In this document: positions 1 through 14,900 of the stretch, in pieces | How the letters are laid out: each line of letters begins with the position of its first letter | Position numbering within the stretch: the stretch's first letter is position 1 | Source of the DNA: Galaxea fascicularis | Lineage: Eukaryota; Cnidaria; Anthozoa; Scleractinia; Euphylliidae | Direction: 5' to 3' | NCBI GenBank assembly: GCA_948470475.1 | Contig: OX419337.1 | Span: forward strand, 35,402,970-35,466,969 | Length of the DNA stretch: 64,000 nt | Notes under the pieces: generated by a model | Told to the model about the DNA's origin: nothing | What the model saw: the letters and a program-made list of their open reading frames with translations, nothing else | Database searches by the model: none | Position numbers and translations under genes: made by a program

Positions 1-435
1 TAAAAGAGGTTAAGAGCACTACGAGATATGATCTTCATTGATGCACATTTTTCGTGGCAAATGATGATGGATGTTTTATGCTATCTCCTGATACCTATTT
101 CATCTTTTGGCAATCCTTTTTTAAAACTTCCTCATTGAAAAGTTACGTTTTACTAAGAAAATTGTTTAAAGGTGGCTTACAGTTTGAATTAAAACTTCTG
201 CCATGTCTTAAAATCAGGCTTTTTCAAACCTTTTTTTTTTCTTATTAGAAGGGAATTGGTTCGATGCTGCTTAGTAAATATGATGAAAAATACTCAGAAA
301 ACATGTCTTTTAACTGGTTGCCTTTGGTGAATAAGCAGTAGAATGTGTGCAGGTTTTTGCGGATGGGAGACGCAAGTTAAGTAGAGACAAGAATGCCGCG
401 CAATCTGATTGCCGCGCAATCTGATTATCTCTTAC

Positions 436-735
436 CGTCTTCGTCCGTTCTGGCAAAAACACTGCTACTGTAGGGACCATTTCCCTTCGAGGTGAACGCG
501 CACATTTCGACCAAGTAGTCAGTCCATACCTTTAAGACCTGGAACTGGTAAGATGATTGGCTGGCATTCCACACGGTCACGTTTCTTAACGATGCTCCCC
601 AAGTTTCAAATAACGAGAGGTGGTAGCCTCGAATTATTCCATTCTGTTCCTCACGAATTACGGGATTCCACAATACCTCGAGAACCGTGCTGTTGTTGCT
701 TCTTGTTGTGATGTTTGTAGGTGGACTGTCGGGAA
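436..735 (-). CDS. Gene 1 exon 28: FN3 domain 5, last exon in window
   Basis: The exon encodes ITTRSNNSTVLEVLWNPV, IIRGYHLSLFET and TDYLVEMCAFTSKGNGPYSS, ending RTDEDG. It is 300 nt with donor GTAAGA, so the gene continues to the left, probably with more FN3 domains and perhaps a membrane anchor. Confidence 0.92.
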
Positions 736-3536
736 CTGATTGTAGATTGAAACAAAAGAAAAACATCCACAAAAGAACTTTAATAACTCTACTTACTAGA
801 AAATCATGAAACGACCGCGAAGGGCCGTTGAACCTCAGCGGATTTTAATTATCATGGCCCATGGTTTTGGTTGGAAGAAGCTCTTTGCGAAGTCACGTTT
901 TAATAACTGCTAAAAAGATTAGGACTTTGACCCCCTCTATCAATGCCTCTCTCGTGCAATTTTCATCCAATTTTCAAGCGCAGTGTCACGCCGTTTGAGC
1001 CGTACGCTAAAAGACTGAAAAACGCTTTTGCATCAACGGAAACCAAAAAATAGTGCACACTTTTCGTTAACAAGTACCATATTAGCGCACTGAAACCATT
1101 TTTTCTCATCTGCATCTAAGGATGGCGAGGATGGAAATGGATTGAAACTTGAAAAAAATTGCCAATTTTTTCAAGTTTTGACACGGTGTATTCAAAAAAT
1201 CGCCAAAACTTTCGTATGGGTAGTTTCCTCGTTAAAATTAATTTGAAGTTTTCCTTTTGGTTTGTCAGGAATGTTGTTACTTGTGAGTGTAAGAACCAAG
1301 TTTCAATTTCCAGTCAGTTATGACCTAAAAACGCAAAACTGCCGTGACACTGCCCCTTTAAGGTTGTTTGAGAAATACCTTAGCGCCTTATGACGTCCGG
1401 ATTTTCCAGGGTCTCTTCCCTCAGCGGAGATGAAATATACTGGGATAGCAATAACACTGAAGGTGTTATGCAAGGGGCATAATGCGTTTCCCCAGTTCCA
1501 GGCAAAATAAAGAGCCTCCCGACCAAATTAACACACACGACATACCGATTCGTACGGAGATCTAAACAGAATCTTATGAATCGAAATCAACGGTATGAAT
1601 GAATGGAATCAGAATCAGAATCAGTCTTGGCTAGGAATTTATGGGAGTGAACGAGAGTGCAGTAAGATCAGCTGTCGAACATGGTGAAAATCTTTGTTCT
1701 CGCTTGCGCTTAAGACTGATTGATGTAAAATTTAAAACTTGCCATTTTCGTCAGTCCTGCATCGTGTTTCAGCTTGGATCCCTTCACCAACGCTGGTAAA
1801 CCCGCTGACCATGATTCTGTATTCAGAAAATTTCAAAAGATCCCGTATGACCACTGAAAGTGAAGTCACATTAACTGTCACAAAGTTAACACTTCTTTTA
1901 GCCCTTTTCACTATGTGATACAGCACGTTATAACCCAACAGAATGCCGTGAATACGGTTGGCCGGTATCGGCTGCCAAAGGACCCGGATGGAGGTAGAGC
2001 TGGTGTTAAAAGCAGTCAATCTCACAGGAGACAAACTCGGCACTGTGAAAGAAGCAAAGAGTTGCTGTTAACAAAAAGGATTGTTGAGCAGCTTTAAAAA
2101 GCATAACTTAGTCAAGCCATCGTGTTTTAGTGTCTGCATCCCAAGGATAAAAGTTCTCCGAAAATGCTTACAAATGTTAAAGCTGGAACGAGAGCAATAC
2201 TTTGGATCTCATCAAGCAATGGAAGCGTTTCGAAGACAAGAATGCCATCGGGGGTCAATTGCTTCTTGCGAAGTTAACTGACGTATCAATCAAAAACGCC
2301 AAAGCTAGAAGAGCCGTCCTATTTGCTCGTTACAACAGACGCCTAACATGAAAAGTAAAGAGACTCGGTTTCCTAGCCTGTGACGTCCAGGCATTGTTAA
2401 GTTCTCCGGCCAACGAATAAACCAAACAATTATGTCACCTTTCTGAGATATTATGACACCCTCCTCGGCAAAACTTGGTAGATGCGATAGAGTTCCCTTA
2501 AGACAAATTGGGCTATATACCTTGCAGGTTTTAATGACTCAAATATGGCGACCAGTGAAAACAACGACGCTTAAAAAGAGCGCTGATTCCATGGAGAGCT
2601 TTGAAGGATTATTAACTTACCATCCTCATCTGTAGAGACCTGAACAACTGCAGAGCTAGGACCCTCCTTCGTCGTCACTGCTTTCACCCAGACAGAGTAA
2701 ACAGTGAATTTCTTTAAAGATGAAATGATCACAGATAAAAAAGTATGTCCTACAACGATCTCGGTTGAAGGATAGCTCCCACTGGTAGTTTCGCGATAGA
2801 ACACGCGATAGGACTGAAGTTCACCATTCAGGAAACCTTCTGGAACTGGAAGCCAAGTGACCATGATGGAGGTGGAACTGAGGTTGTACGCAGTCACGTT
2901 TTCAGGTGGCGCAGTCGGAGCTGAGTAATAAAGAAACAGTGTGTTAGAAGTGGGGCAATAAGAAAAAGCTACGTAATTAAGTCCTCAATTTCCAAGACGC
3001 GAATCAAAGGTGATAAATGTCTAGACTCCCAAGATTTCACCCCGAATGTGAAACTCTCGATCTCGCGACGCAAACGTAATGTCTTTTCTCTTGCGAAGGT
3101 TCGATTCTTTCAAGCAATAATTTAATGCAAACGATAAAATTTCCCAGCTAGTACAGTCAATTTGAACAAGTATGAATAAAGTGAACATTTTTTTATTCTA
3201 AATCACGTCTTTCACGTCCGAAGAACGCGAACTACTTTAGGCAAAAAAAAAAAAAACACACACACACACACACATGTATGGAAACAGATCAGGTAAGAAT
3301 ACATATGATAGGAGTTATATATTTTTATTGATGACTCCTGCTACTCCAATTTGAAGGCAAATATAATGTGTGTATCAAGCAATCTTAATCGACATACCAT
3401 CAGCTTGAGTATGATGTATATGAAATAAATCATTTATGAACTGCGGAAATGAAATGAAAAGATTGATCCTCGCAGTTGTGAACGCAATTTATGCAATTGC
3501 GTATAGAAACCTGAAAATAATCAGGGCTTCAAAACG

Positions 3537-3570
<34 letters not shown>

Positions 3571-3574
3571 TGCA

Positions 3575-3610
<36 letters not shown>

Positions 3611-4181
3611 ACTGGTCAATCGTGGGTTCATATGTTCCCGGGAGAGAGATGAATGAGCTATCAGTCCCACTGATGATCATAAAATTTTAATTTTGCTTAC
3701 TTCCCGGCAATGTAGCAGCTGTTATTTCTTCACTCCAAATTGTCACATTGTCGGTCTTCACCAGACCCACTTTGATTGCGTAAGTTGTCATGCCATAAAG
3801 ATTGACAAGATACAACTGCGATACGTGTCTTTGGTTTACCACGTGTTGTATTGATCCACCTTCGACCATCCTGTACCTGACATTGTAACTGGAAACAAGG
3901 CTACCTCTTGATTGGCTCCACTGGATAAGGATGGAAGACATGTTTACCGCGGTAGCACTGATATTGTTCACACCTGCAAAAAAGAAGAGTTTAGGCCACG
4001 TAATGAATTAGAAAAGACGTTGAACATAAATTATGTACCTCAGAAGATCTGCAATCACAAAGGCAGCAGCAAGTACACCTTTTTCAAGAGCCATAGATGC
4101 ATAACTACTACTTCCACCACCACGACGTATACTACTACATATCCAACTTCCTCCTCTTTTACTAGTTTTTGATACTAGTTT

Positions 4182-4222
<41 letters not shown>

Positions 4223-7200
4223 TATCATCCGTCATTATCTTCGGCTAACAATCAAATACTACGACGACTGCGTCAGTTGCAACTGCAACTGCGATTGCCA
4301 CTGCTGTTGTGACTACTGCTGTGACTGCTAATGCATGTGAATTGTCCACACTTACAATGTACTATTCTCCAAACTCAGAAGAACAAAACTGTAGCTGTAA
4401 ATGTCTGTCTTACAAAAGTAGAGCTTTTAATATGTTGAATAAGCCATACATCTGGCTCTTGCGAAAAATTCAAAGGATGTGCCAGGAATCTTGAGACATA
4501 ACAAACCACGGGGTTTGGAGTCAACATATAGCTGTTGTGTATATACAAAATACATGATGATAACAAAATGTTATCTCCACCGGCGGGATGATTGGTAATT
4601 GGTGTGACCGCGCCGGGAGGGCGAAATTAGAAGTTTTACGTACTTCACGACTAAAGAGATCATTATTTACCTTTACATGAAGTCTCCACGGTAACCGCCT
4701 CACTCAGTTTGCCATATCCCTCCAACGAAAACGCGCGAACTTTAAAACTGTACTGCTCACATTCGTCTCCAGTCAGCCGAGCTTCAGTGATGTTATCATT
4801 TATCTCCGTTAACACTGTAAAATGGGCAGTGGTGTAACCCTTCTTATATAGTACTTGATATCCTTGAAAGGAACCGTAATCTGGTGTGTCCTCGGCGGAT
4901 TCCCATTTGATAAAGAAGGTTGAATTGTTCATTGTGGTGACAGTTGTGTTCAGAGACTTGCCATAAACTGGAAAAAACAAGAAAAAATAACGTTTACGGG
5001 CCCTCCTACTAACACCCATAAGTTTCATGGAAAAGACAGGCTTCAACATAGTGTCACAAAGTTCTAAAAAATGCTCTAAAAACAAATTAAAAATGATGCA
5101 GAAGTGTTTATCACTTTTGAATGAGTTCAATTCATAATTCACATAGTAATTACCGAACTAAGCAACCAATCTCAGAAAAATTTATTGCAGGTGGGTCGTG
5201 GGCTTATGAATCTGTTATTAAGTGTGGAATTATGGAGAGTTAATTAGACGGTATTAGAGAGCAGATAAAAAGGGATATTTTAAGAATCAGACAACACGTT
5301 CAAACTAAAGGATCAAAAGTTCCCTTTAAAGTTTAGCGTGACGTACCATCAACCGGATCGACATTCCATAGTTGTATCGCCATGTCGCCAAGATGATTAG
5401 TTCCATTATCATTCGTCTGGTTTATAGCGTCAGTAAGCGGTGTAATCAGCTCGTAGTAAGGAGAGTTGAAAATTATACTGAAATATGATATTACACTTCC
5501 GGGCCTGAAAAACAAATTGAGGGGCACGATTGAGTTTTACTATCCCTACATTCTTTGGCTTTATTGGGCGTGAACGTCACGGATTATCTTTCCAGGTTAA
5601 CGCATGGCTCAAACGAAACAAATCGTGGGGTAGCCTGCGTGGCAGGCGTAAAAGGGGAGGGGGATTGGGAGCGACTAGACGAGAGATGAATGGCGGGGGG
5701 CTGGGGAGGAGAAGGGAAGAGGAACGCTTGCACGCAAGACCCTCATTTTCTGATTTTTAGGTCCGCCAGTTTCTCGGAGCTTACAGTTTTCCTCTAGCTC
5801 CGCTGTCGGAAGACTGTTCGATTCTCGGAACGGATAACGAATGTCCTTGGACAAAGATCCGAGCATATTGTCGCGCCAAATAGCGACTATTGTTTAGATA
5901 TACCATGACAGTTAAGCCAATAAAAACTCTAGAATTGCATTATTCAACGATCGATCTAGTTTAATAAATGGTGTTAGTATATACACACTCAGTTATTAAG
6001 GTGATTCAAGCATTCTGATTGGTTCGTTGTCGTGTGCTATTTTAACATTATTCACTTCCAAGCGGCACGCGGGTGAATAATGCGTTATCAAAACAAAAAC
6101 GAAATAGCCGGCGTAAATTTGCGTTTCGCCAGCGTTTCTGAATCGGAAATTTTAAGAACACAATACCTGAAGGTAAGAGGAGTTCATATTTTGCAAAGCA
6201 GCGTTTTGCAGTTTGTTCCTCCAGATAATTATCGCTAAAAATGAAACAATCTTCACAACAACAATTTGTTTTCACGTTTTCCACCTACAAATTGAGAGGT
6301 CAATTAAAATCGACTTTTAATCGTTTCCTTCTTAAAATGATGAGATAGTTTGTTTTTGAGGCCGCTTAGTGTGCATATACTAAAACATCATTCCTTTCAA
6401 TCTTAAGGAGGACGGAGGGGTGGGAGACAAAGCGATGTCACTCGAGCGCATAAAGGAGCTGTGAGACACTGACACGTGTCTTGTCTATTATTAAACTAAG
6501 GATTGTAGAGATAACCAGCAAAAAATGCAATTCGAAAATAGCATGCTTTTCTTTCAATTTGCTTAATCACGCAAAGGAAAGCATAAAAAGTACGTCGTAT
6601 AGCTTTAGGAGATACTATGAATCCACATACACATCTTTCCTGGAAGACCCAGCGAACCTACTATTGCTTCAGTGTTTATTGTTAAACCAATGAACAATTA
6701 ATTAGCACTGAAAGATATACATACCGAAATTTGGTTACGGCTATGGATTCTATATAATTCTCCTTTTTAACGTTCTTGTAAACACCCAAAATCTAAACGA
6801 AGATAGAAGTTAAAGTCTGGTGAAAAAACAATAATTATAGTCATAGTCATAGCCATAGTCATAAAAACAGTCGCTGTCGCAGTCGCAGTCGTAGTCACAC
6901 TGACAATCACAAACACAGGTACAGTTCAATCACAGTTACAGTCACAGTCACAATCACGGTCACGATCACAGTCACAGTCGCAGTCGCAGTCGCAGTCGCA
7001 GTCGCAGTCGCAGTCGCAGTCGCAGTCGCAGTCGCAGTCGCAGTCGCAGTCACAGTCACAATTACAATCACAGGCGCAACTCACCCCGCTTTTTATTTTG
7101 TCTTGCAGTTTACTAAAATGAGAACTGAATTTATCTTCCAATTCTGGACTCCACTTCTCATCCAAAAGTGACACTGTCACTTTGGTCTCCAGAAGTCGCT

Positions 7201-8916
7201 TAGCTTGTTCATCATCTTTAAAAGAGACATCACATTGTCCATAAGAATCTCATTAGGCAACACTGGGTATTTCTTTATACAGCATATTCCCCACATAAGC
7301 CTTGACATCCTGAGGTTTTTCTCCACATCAAGGTGGCTCAAAAAGCCACAGGAATGTGCACAACAAAGTGTTGATCGTTCGAACCAGACACTTTTTATTC
7401 CAATAAGTTATTCTTGTTTTTGCTTCTTTTTTTTTTTTTTATCAATAACGTTGCTCCACTGTTCACTAATTCACAAAAAAACCTACAACTGCCCAATTCG
7501 TTAAGAAAAAGACCCAACACTTGAGAGATGGTCAGTTCTTGAATCTCGCCACCGGTGGTCACAAAAACTTATGAACTCCGATCACAGCACTAATCATTGC
7601 TAAATAGCTTTCCAGGAATTAACGGGATACAGGATATTTTCGGGGGCCTCCATAATATTCCAAACTCCCTGGGAATAAAAGTTTGATCCACCACTTTACA
7701 TTTTGGATAAGATAAAAGTCACTGCTTTTGATACCCAGTGAATGACATGAAACTTTCACTCTGAGGACGTTTTCAGACTGGAGAAATTTCAAGATTGGCC
7801 TTTTTCACACAGCTAGAGGCGGTTTATCCGTCTAAGACCAGGATAACCGTCCTAATGTGAAAACGCCGGGACGGTGTTGAATTTGAACAGGTAATACGTC
7901 TGATTTTATCCGCCTGTTTATCAGTCTTTGTAAACGGATTTTCAAGGCGAATTCTCCGTTTAAGAAGCCAAGACGGAAAATTTATCAGACGAGTAATCCG
8001 TCTAGACGGATTGGCCGTTTTTATACTACAGACGTATAAATGTATCTGGACGACTTTCGATAACTTATTTTAACGCGTCTTTACGGAGACACACTAAAGG
8101 ATTTACCTCGTCCAGACGCATAATGCGTCTCTCGTCCGTCTTTACATAGGGCGAATTAAGGCGTTTTTTGGGGGGAAAATACAAATCCAGATTTCTGAAT
8201 CCAAACATGGATCATGAAGCCATAAAGTCCACAGCTCCGGTAGGATTCTTCAGATCAAATCTAAGTGCGGATTCTTGAGATTCACCATTCACCATTCTTT
8301 TTTTTTAGGGGAAAGGATTCGGAAAAAGTATTTTTGACAAGCGGTTTTCTGGTACACATGGTACACGTCAACAATCACCGTGCGTGACGTTCTAACCGAA
8401 CCGAACGTACCGTCTTATTTGTTCCATTTAATATCACAAGGAGGTTGAAAAACTACACGATAAAGGTACCTTACAGGAACTGTAAGCACCTTAACGTCTG
8501 AAATGTTTATGAGGGTCAACACACGCACGCGTGCGTTGTCATGGCAAATGATCCTATTTCGGATCTTCCGTTTTTTGGTGGTAAAGAATCCATACGATCC
8601 GAGGTCACAAATCCCAGTTTTTAGATTCCCCGTAAAAAAGCATCCTAAATAGCGCACCTAAAGACGCATTAAGGAGGTGTGATTGACCGAGTGGTTTAGG
8701 GCGCTGGATTTGAATGCGGTGATCAGGGATCAAATCCCGCTCTGACCCGCTCTATCTAGTGTTGTTCTGGGTAAGTGCCTGGTTCAACTCCTCGGCCATC
8801 CTTGTAAATAGCCAAGTGGTCTGCCTCCCCTCAGTTGGGATTCTTAATGTTGTTGTTTTTCATTTGCATTATTTGTTTCATTGGCCCTGAAAAGCCCCTC
8901 TAGGGTAGAGATCAAT

Positions 8917-8985
<69 letters not shown>

Positions 8986-11900
8986 ATAGCAGATGAGCTA
9001 CTCAATATGAGTACATACGGAGTTTAATACAAATTTGTTTCGTAGACCAACAGAGTTAGTCCACTCATCAGTTAATCCCCGTACACACTGGGCTATCGTT
9101 AACGGTTTACATCGCAATATGATCGCGCAACACTGCCAACAGATGCTAATTTGAAAATTTGAAAATGCACGTGCGCGCTGCTTAATGTAAATTAATCATA
9201 CTTAAGAATGTACTTTCTTTGATGTCTGCAAGAAGATACAAGTTCACTGCGCTTATTTAAAGACGCCATTTGCGGATAACATATTATGAAAAATTTCTCG
9301 GTAATACATAGATTGCAACGTTTTGTGAGATTAGTGTACGCCCTTGCCCTTGCGAGTATTTTCCATGAGATGGTGAATGCCACTTTCTTCTCTTTCAGTT
9401 TCCAGAGGTACGTAGTGTGTACGGGGATTAACTGATGAGTGGACTAACTCTGTTGGTCTACGAAACAAATTTGTATTAAACTCCGTATGTACTCATATTG
9501 AGTAGCTCATCTACTATTACTGTCACAGCTCCTTTATTGTAGAGCACTATCCTGGATTCAGCGGTGAACATTAAAAGGAATTGGCCTCAGAACATTGAGA
9601 AATTTCTTTAATATTTGTTGACCAGTCAGATAACTTGCATGTCCAGGAAGGAGCTGTCAAGAAGAAAATGAACTTTACAGTGAAAGCATTTAACACAGGA
9701 CGGAAAATCATGTTTTTGTTCCCAAATGAATTGCATTTTTTTTTCTTTGGAGTCACAAACTGGGCAATGAAAACTACAGTGTAATTTTGATTCATGGACT
9801 GAATCATCCTGTTAATAACATGATAGACTATGTCACTGAAAATTATATAAAAAAGGGTAAAAAGTAAAAACCGAATGTTTTCGACACTAGGTAAGAGACC
9901 ATCCACCAAATGAATATTTTGTAACTACCGTAAAAGCTCTATTAAGCCTTTTTTTCCTTTTCGTTTGTATTACCTCGCACACAGGTGTACATTTCGCCGA
10001 CCTCGTTTGATTGCAGCGTTCTGGCCCAGATCTTCATGTCATCAAAGACCGCATTTCCTTTCAATATTACAACAGGCAGGGTAACAGGGGCTTGGGAAAC
10101 GCCGTCTGTGCAAAATTCTTCCTGGTTTAAAAATTTGACCACTTTATGACCATTCCTGAAAATCTCTAAACGTGCTTTGTCCCAAACAAATGTATAATGC
10201 GACCATATAGTCTGTGGAACAGGAAACACATAAACGCAACTTCTTGACGACGCTGAAACTCTCACAGCAAGATGCTCATCGGTTATTCCATCTTGTTGGA
10301 GCACGTTGAATGTGATTTCCTGTTTGTTTTCATCTCCTATAAGGACAAAGTCTTGTTTCACACCTACTGTCCAGTGCCTTAACCACAGGGATACCGTAAA
10401 ACCACCCACACAGGACATAGGATCAGTAAAGCAAGCGACCCTGACCTCACCCAGGTTGATGAGTGCATCACTACGAGTATATACAGCTCTTAGCCTGGGC
10501 CCTCGTTGAGTAACTACAGTTCCGTTAAAGGTTCCCCAATAATCTTCTCCTTCATTTATCATGTTCGTGTGGTCGTCCAGTGGCCAGTAATAAGTTGGGT
10601 TGCCTGTGAAGTTAAAATAACAGCATTGATGTAGGGATTTCTAGCGGAAGTTGTGTTTGCTCTCAGTGATACTTTCGTTGAATGGATAATGTCGCAGTCA
10701 AGGTCAGGCAAGAACAATTCGTATTTCTTTTTCAGTGGAAAGTACGAAGTGCTATGTGCTGTTGTAAATAATTTCCTCAATAACAAACATTATTATATGG
10801 CAACATCACTATAGATGGAACCTCTCGACAGCGACCAACTGTTGTAAGCGACCACAACCGCCACCACTTTAAGAGGTGACTGTTTAAAATGTTCCGTTGT
10901 TCTAACCTTGCTTTATTTCTCCCGAGCGGAAATTTGAAAATGTGTCGCTGTAACATATTGGCCATGTCAGTACAGTGGACGTAAATCTCACACCCGGAGC
11001 TACGAGAAGTGGTCCCGAAATAAATTTGCCACATGAATACAATATTGAAATTTCCATTTGCAAATTACGCCAAATTTAGACCCCCTGTGGCCTGACCTCT
11101 CATAAGAGACCATCTCCTGGAAGCGACTACCTCCCGGAAGCGACCATCTCCCGGAAGCAACCACCTCCCAGAAGACTACCTCCCGGAAGCGACCACCTTG
11201 ACTTGGCATTCTGGGTGGTCGCTTACAGAAGGTTCGACTTACGAGATTTGCCTGGATGAAAATGGCAACCATACCTGTAGAGCTTTAAACTGAATACTTG
11301 AAATCATTTTCTTTAATTTGGCTCATAAAAGAAAACTGAACACTGAAAGCACAAGCTTGTGATACTTTTGCCATTATCATGCAAATACTTAACCTTATGC
11401 TGTGTTGTAGGCGTAAACAAGTCTTATAGTCAAACTAGTCACATTGTACAAGAGCTACAACTTTATTGGTTTTATACCTAAAAATTACAAAATGCTTGAG
11501 CTCGCAGGTAGCTTAATAGCTATTCGAGGCGGGCTCAAGAGAAAAAAGAGATAAAGGAATAAACATGAAAAATGTCCTGGGTCTAAATTTCTGTGAATGG
11601 TGTTAAAGCAAAGAAAGAGAAAGAAGAACTTGCCGTCGTCCGGTCGCGTTCTCCAGAAAACCCAAAATTTGGTCATTTCACGTTGTTGTTTTGCAGAGGA
11701 CCGCAAAGAAATGTACCAAAATGTAAAACGCAAGTGCAGAGTCTTGTTTTTGCTCATTAAGCCTATTGTTTTGTGGCGCTCTCGGTGCCGTTGTCGTCGT
11801 TTTTGCTTAAGTTCCTTAGTACTTAAAGTTACGGACGCACGAAATAGTTTGGGATATTTCAATATAATCATTCTCAGTTTCAAGGAAGAAACTGCAAGAT

Positions 11901-14900
11901 TGTAAGATGGGTTGCATTCTAAGATCTAAACTAAACATAAAGATGGTCTCAATTCTCTAGACTTTTCATGCATCAGTTCCTCTTTGCCAACTTACCGTGG
12001 TCACAAAAATGAGCACCTCGTAGAGCCAAATCCCAAGTACACGTTCCAAAGGCGTCGTCGCAAATCTGATACAGAGGGCATTGACTTGCGCAACCTGTGT
12101 CTGATTAAATTAAGAGATGTCCGTCAGTACTACTGTATTGCGTCTTTGCTGGTAAGGGTGAGAGTAGTGGTCAATCGATCGACGTAGTAAAGCCAAAACT
12201 AAAGTAATTACTCTAACCAATCACAACAAACAAAAACAGCGAGATGAGCCAATCAGAATGAGAAGCAATTAGTAAGTAAACAAATGTAGCCCGTGCAAAG
12301 CGCAGGAAAGTGTGCACAACCAAGTGACGATTGGTTTTGATTTTAGTTTTAATTGGTTGAAAAATTGGTGCGAGTTTTACAGGCCAATCACAGAGCGAAG
12401 CAATGGAAAGCTAAAACAATTGAAAACGGTTGTAACATATGACTCATTCAAACGTGCGTATGTGGTAATATATTTTACTCAAAATTAAGATAAAAAGTTG
12501 ATGAAATAAAAGAGAGAAAGCTGAGCTTTTTGAGCGGAATTAGCGAAGTCAAACCAATTTAACAGTTTTAACTGCAAAAGTTTTATGATACGAGAAACTT
12601 TGATGTTTGGTTAAACTTACTAGTGATGCACAAAAGGCTTCTTTTGTCAGTTACCTTGCCAATAGCAAAACGTGACTAAAATGAACAAAAATCGACGTCT
12701 AGAAAATCCATGGGATTGAAGAGTGATCACTTTTAAAGAGATTAAACATTACGGTTGATGCAAACAGCAAAAGTCAGGTTAACGTTCAATTTTTCGTGGA
12801 AGAATGAACAGTATATGAAAAGCGCGCAAAAATTCTTTGATATTATGCTGACGCAACACCGCTCAGCTACGTATAAAAATGGAAAAAAGAAAACGATTGA
12901 CAAGAATAGCAAACGTAGCCACGCGGTTTTAACTTTTGCCATCGTAATTGCCCGTAAACGAGTTGCTAGTTCAGTTTTTATAAATCGCGCTTTCTATTAA
13001 CTCACCTCCTATACTTAAGACCTCTATATCGTGTATGTATGTTCTACTTTGGTTCAGTAAAAAAGTGCCATTTGAACGATTGCTTGCGTACTGATGCAGG
13101 TCACTGAATGTCGCTTCATTCATATCCGAAGACACTCCGAATTCTTCTCTTCCAAATATCGGTCCTCGCTCTTTCCTCCACTGAATGGCTTTAAAAACCT
13201 TCTCTAGTCCTAAAACTTGATCCTTATGAGCTTCACCCAAAGTCCTCTCGAAACGAAATAGGAATGATTTGGTACTTAAATGGTATTTTTCCAAAGAACC
13301 TGCAAATCGCAAGGTCGCTGTTATGGCTAGCCAATGGTAAACAAGTAAACCAAGTTATTAGGTGCACTTTCCTCATAGTATAAAAAGTTAATGTTTCCAA
13401 AGAAGAAATGTAATGCAGCTCTCATTGGAATGGTCACTATAATTTTTGTTGTATCATCCAAATTATTTAAACAATTTTAAATGTCTTTAAAAAGACACAG
13501 GTTCCGAATGGGAAAGGGCAAAACAAAGATAAATAGGTAAACAGAAAGGCAAGTAAGACAGTCATTCACTCAAATGAAGAGGTGAGTGATCATCGCAGTT
13601 ATAAATACTATACTTAGGCAGCTACAAAAATTAAGTATTAAAAAAAATTAGACTTGTGCGGGAGTCGAACCCTATGACTCAGTGATACCGGTGCAGTGGT
13701 CCAGCAACTGAGCTAACGAGCCAACTGAGAGCTGGGTCTGTTCGTAATATACCCGTGAATGATGAATAAATGAATATAAATATATGAAAGTCATATATTT
13801 GGGCACTGAGGATCACTACCATGATATAGGTGAAAACTAATCTCGACAAACATACTTCCCCAATTTTCATCAGCAAATCCTCCAAAGATAGTGTTGTTGA
13901 CTCTGGCAATTGTTAAGGTGGGACCCCTTCCATCACACCTCTGGTGAAAGACACTGCTGTTCCTGCCGTCCCTGGCACGGCTATAACAAGGCTTCCACAA
14001 CTTGCCATGGAAACCGACAATAGCCAACCAACTCTCGAGGCGAGATTTGTATGCTGTGATGCGGCCAATGATTGCAGACCTGAAATCTAATATCGCAAAT
14101 GCTGATCGTTCGACTCTGTGATTCTGATAATAACGTTTACCCAGTTGTCGAAGCGCCAGTCAATATCACTTCAAGTAGTCCTTCTCAGCTCAGGACCACA
14201 AATACACTCACACGAACTATCGTGCTTCCAAAACATGCAATACATATCAAGAAACCTCAAGTTGCTTTGTTATCCTTTCCTTCCCAACAGCGACTGGTAT
14301 CTAGTTTCGCCATATTTTTGTCTTTCTTTTTGTTGAGAAATACAGAGTCAGAATTACCAACAAGTAAAGCTTTTACACCACAGGAAAGACAATTAGTAGG
14401 ACGTAAAAAAGATAAATATACATAATAAAAGAGAATGCCATTAAAACGTTTGCCTTAACTTTGGAATTTCTCAAATTTCCATTATAAGAAAGTTGCTGAC
14501 TTCAGCTTTAGAAAATTAGTTTTTTTCCCAACATTTTACAATTTTTACAAAACTAAAAATCGTCAAAATTGGTTCAGAAATCATCAGAGCAAATATTGGT
14601 GTAAAATAAAAGATTATCATCTTTTGAACGTTCTCTATTTTTTTTTACTTAACTAAAAGAATCGAATTTTGCCTAAAAAAAATTGAGTCGTGATAAGAAT
14701 CAAATGCCAAATTAGATTAATGACAGGTAATTTTAGAATAGGGCAAGTAGTTTGGCACAGTTTTCTTCAATGGGGAAATAAATCTGTGAAAGTTCGAATA
14801 ACGTTTGCTCTCACACCAGACTAAATGAAGTTACAAAAGTTTAGTTTAAAGGTATGAAAAAGTATAGCTGGACTCTGGAATGTGAACTTGAACGAAAAGG

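Noticed and set aside
3525..3598. tRNA gene (Thr-like, minus strand)
   Set aside because: The anticodon stem has a mismatch, position 33 is not T, and the sequence is part of a longer repeat with a relative at 13.65 kb; a SINE is more likely.
4008..4235. Poly-Asp ORF
   Set aside because: Produced by a (CAT)n microsatellite in an intron.
6926..7180. Asp-Cys repeat protein from the hexamer array
   Set aside because: It is translation of a microsatellite; only the SEA part at 7085-7215 is coding.
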